Assembly: GCA_002245855.1 (NCBI GenBank)
Contig: NOUX01000008.1
Span: 1-64,000, forward strand
Source of the DNA: Sphingobacterium cellulitidis
GTDB lineage: Bacteria > Bacteroidota > Bacteroidia > Sphingobacteriales > Sphingobacteriaceae
Direction: 5' to 3'
DNA: 64,000 bases
Part shown: one piece after another, positions 62,376 to 64,000 of the stretch
Layout of the letters: every line of letters starts with the position of its first letter
Position numbering within the stretch: the first letter of the stretch is position 1
Program-made: the position numbers and the translations under genes
Notes under the pieces: generated by a model
The model's database searches: none
Told to the model about the DNA's origin: nothing
What the model saw: the letters and a program-made list of their open reading frames with translations, nothing else

Positions 62376-63581
62376 CTAACGACCAAAAGCAAAATATTCA
62401 CTTAATTTATGCTTTTGCCCCTTTAACCAATCAGAGACCATTTCCATTCCTGTAACTGAAAAGGTTATCCCATTTCCACCAAATCCAAGAACAAAGTAAG
62501 ACCGTTTAAAATCTGCATGCTCCCCAATATAGGGTAATCCATCTTTTGTTTCCCCAAATGTCCCTGCCCATGAAAAATCAGTAATAAAGGATTTATCTTC
62601 AAAAACCTTATTAAAATCTCTTTCCAATTTTTTGGACTTCGATCCCAACAATTCATCTCGTTTTTCTGGGTTTCTAAACTCCTCATCTTCCCCACCAATC
62701 AAAAATCGACAATCATCGGTTGTTCGCATATAAAGGTAAGGTTCCGCAGTATTCCAGATTAAATAATCATTATACTTTGCATATAATTTCGGATTGACTT
62801 CAGAGACTATAGCATAAGTACTCAAGAGGTCTACAAACTTTTCCTTGATCAGATTCACACTTTCATAACCCACACAATAGATTATCCGCTTTGCCTTTAT
62901 GGTTTGTTTAGTATCTAAATGTACAAGATTAAACCCTTTCTTCTCCTCAACCTTCAGCATCTCGGTCTTATCGAAAATTTTCAGCCCCTTTTTTTGATTA
63001 TATAGTAAAAGCTCATGTGATAAACGAAAGGCATCCACACTACCTCCATGATCTGAAAGAATTCCACCATAGGAATCCTTGATTTCAAAATCCTTCTCAA
63101 TCTCTTTTTCTTCCAACCATTCTACTTTGAATCCTGCCTCTTTTCTTGCTGAAAACTCTTTCTGTAACCATGGAATATCTTTTTTCCTACAAGCATAGTA
63201 CAAGGATTTTTTCTTTTTAAAGCCGGCATCTGAATGGATTTCCTTCGCAATTTTACTTAAGGTACTGATCGATTCGTTACAGGCTTGATAACTAGCAACA
63301 GCTGGCTCTGCCCCAATCATTTCTTTTAATTTGTATAATGGCGTATCAATTTCATATTGCAACATCGACGTAGTTGCTGAGGAACTCCCATTTACAACCT
63401 CTCTCTTATCGATAATTATCGTATTGTAGCCATCTTTGATACATTGATGAGCTATCAGACAACCTGTTATTCCTGCCCCGATAACCAATACCTCGCATTC
63501 CAAATCTTCACGAAGCGAAGGAAAGGAAGAAATTATTCCATTTTTGACCAACCAAAATGGTTCTTTAGATTTTAAATCCAT
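62376..63581 (-). CDS. FAD-dependent oxidoreductase, DAO family
   Basis: A 401-residue flavoprotein. FAD motif VLVIGAGITGCLIAHQC (about residues 30-46), the acidic end of strand 2 (IIIDKREV), then SSSATTSMLQYEIDTPLY. The C-terminal FAD site is YFVLGFGGNGITFSVTG. It belongs to the glycine/D-amino-acid oxidase superfamily; the substrate is not evident. Single gene with a T-rich hairpin downstream. Confidence 0.88.
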   Translation of the reverse strand: MDLKSKEPFWLVKNGIISSFPSLREDLECEVLVIGAGITGCLIAHQCIKDGYNTIIIDKREVVNGSSSATTSMLQYEIDTPLYKLKEMIGAEPAVASYQACNESISTLSKIAKEIHSDAGFKKKKSLYYACRKKDIPWLQKEFSARKEAGFKVEWLEEKEIEKDFEIKDSYGGILSDHGGSVDAFRLSHELLLYNQKKGLKIFDKTEMLKVEEKKGFNLVHLDTKQTIKAKRIIYCVGYESVNLIKEKFVDLLSTYAIVSEVNPKLYAKYNDYLIWNTAEPYLYMRTTDDCRFLIGGEDEEFRNPEKRDELLGSKSKKLERDFNKVFEDKSFITDFSWAGTFGETKDGLPYIGEHADFKRSYFVLGFGGNGITFSVTGMEMVSDWLKGQKHKLSEYFAFGR

Positions 63582-63671
63582 AAAATAAAAACCGTGTATT
63601 AATATTAATCAATGTGTTATTCATCAACGAATAATCAAATCCAATTGTTTTTATTTTTTATCGAAATAAAG

Positions 63672-63698
63672 CAAAAAAAAATCGTCCTTAGGACGATT
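63672..63698 (-). terminator. Intrinsic terminator of the symporter gene
   Basis: AAATCGTCC and GGACGATTT pair around a three-base loop, followed on the minus strand by a run of T. It lies 13 bases past the stop at 63711. Confidence 0.88.
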
Positions 63699-63710
63699 TA
63701 ACATTTTGTA

Positions 63711-64000
63711 TCAATTGAGTTCCACTTGAGCCGATCCCAATTTTTCATGCATCAGGTCTTCATCTAGGCCTTTTTCATATTTAGCGACAACAATGGTTGC
63801 TGCAGCATTTCCAATAATATTGGTCAATGCTCGAGCTTCACTCATAAAGCGATCGATACCTAAGATCAATCCCACAGCTTCTACAGGAATATGTCCCACA
63901 ACAGGTAATGTTGCAGCCAAAGTCACAAATCCACTACCCGTAACTCCAGCTGCACCTTTGGAAGTCAGCAACAGGACTAATAATAAGGTAATTTCTTGCT
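63711..64000 (-). CDS. dctA: Dicarboxylate/amino-acid:cation symporter, C-terminal part
   Basis: The C-terminal 95 or so residues of a DctA-type SDF symporter, cut by the right window edge. The reading frame is open to base 64000. Visible are [20 protein letters not shown] (the HP2-type hairpin), the [25 protein letters not shown] signature, and the acidic tail. It would import C4-dicarboxylates with protons or sodium. The symbol is by resemblance to DctA over GltP. Confidence 0.85.
   Translation of the reverse strand, partial: QEITLLLVLLLTSKGAAGVTGSGFVTLAATLPVVGHIPVEAVGLILGIDRFMSEARALTNIIGNAAATIVVAKYEKGLDEDLMHEKLGSAQVELN

Overview
The window is an AT-rich chromosomal segment of a Bacteroidetes bacterium, most likely Sphingobacteriaceae and probably Sphingobacterium or a close relative. 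This rests on a SusC/SusD pair, a fimbrillin-type lipoprotein, a class of Bacteroidetes promoters (TTG, about 20 bases, TAnnTTTG) seen ahead of several genes, a kdp operon with a split KdpD and an NtrC-type regulator, and many Bacteroidetes-type lipoproteins. No phage, transposase, CRISPR array or rRNA operon was seen. The only structural RNA gene is one tRNA-Lys at the left edge.

Layout. 0-3.6 kb: tRNA-Lys, then a run of small membrane proteins and lipoproteins. 3.7-6.7 kb: a hydrolase/ring-cleaving dioxygenase pair resembling the Bacillus quinone-detoxification genes mhqD/mhqE, divergent from a type II-like sulfide:quinone oxidoreductase. 6.9-15.7 kb: housekeeping and accessory genes (secreted GH2 glycosidase, baeRF-family protein, TPM-domain protein, DUF4230 protein, methyltransferase, Fsr-like MFS exporter, PAS-LuxR regulator). 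15.8-18.8 kb: a decaying accessory cluster with a secreted coiled-coil protein, a frameshifted gene, a Sel1-repeat protein and a start-less, truncated copy of that Sel1 gene; a 14-base direct repeat brackets the Sel1 segment. 18.8-23.5 kb: cell-envelope genes (lipoproteins, a thioredoxin-fold protein, an outer-membrane barrel, a fimbrillin with a 60-residue partner peptide).

24-35 kb holds a compact kdp operon. In transcription order (minus strand) it runs: a DUF7674-like protein, a 28-residue membrane peptide, a second DUF7674-like protein, kdpF, kdpA, kdpB, kdpC, a porin, a KdpD sensor/Usp protein without kinase, and a separate HAMP-PAS histidine kinase. A sigma-54 activator gene lies immediately upstream as a separate unit. 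Together these look like high-affinity potassium uptake with its own outer-membrane pore and a sigma-54-linked two-component switch in place of KdpE. Next come a secreted thermonuclease, a Ca2+-type P-ATPase, a double Usp protein and a Tat-exported phosphocholine-type phospholipase C.

42-47.4 kb: a lone SusC/SusD nutrient-uptake pair. 48-50.8 kb: a dienelactone-hydrolase/dehydrogenase/aldo-keto-reductase operon. 50.9-59.2 kb: an unusual concentration of small START/AHSA1, VOC (glyoxalase-fold), DUF1801, DUF6157 and DUF1697 proteins, two of them preceded by matching palindromes. 59.4-64 kb: a lipoprotein, a beta-lactamase-fold hydrolase, a YkvA protein, three tandem ~220-base non-coding units each ending in a covarying terminator hairpin, a DAO-type flavoprotein and the C-terminal part of a DctA-like symporter cut by the window edge.

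All family names are from reading the translations and recalled family motifs; no database search was run.
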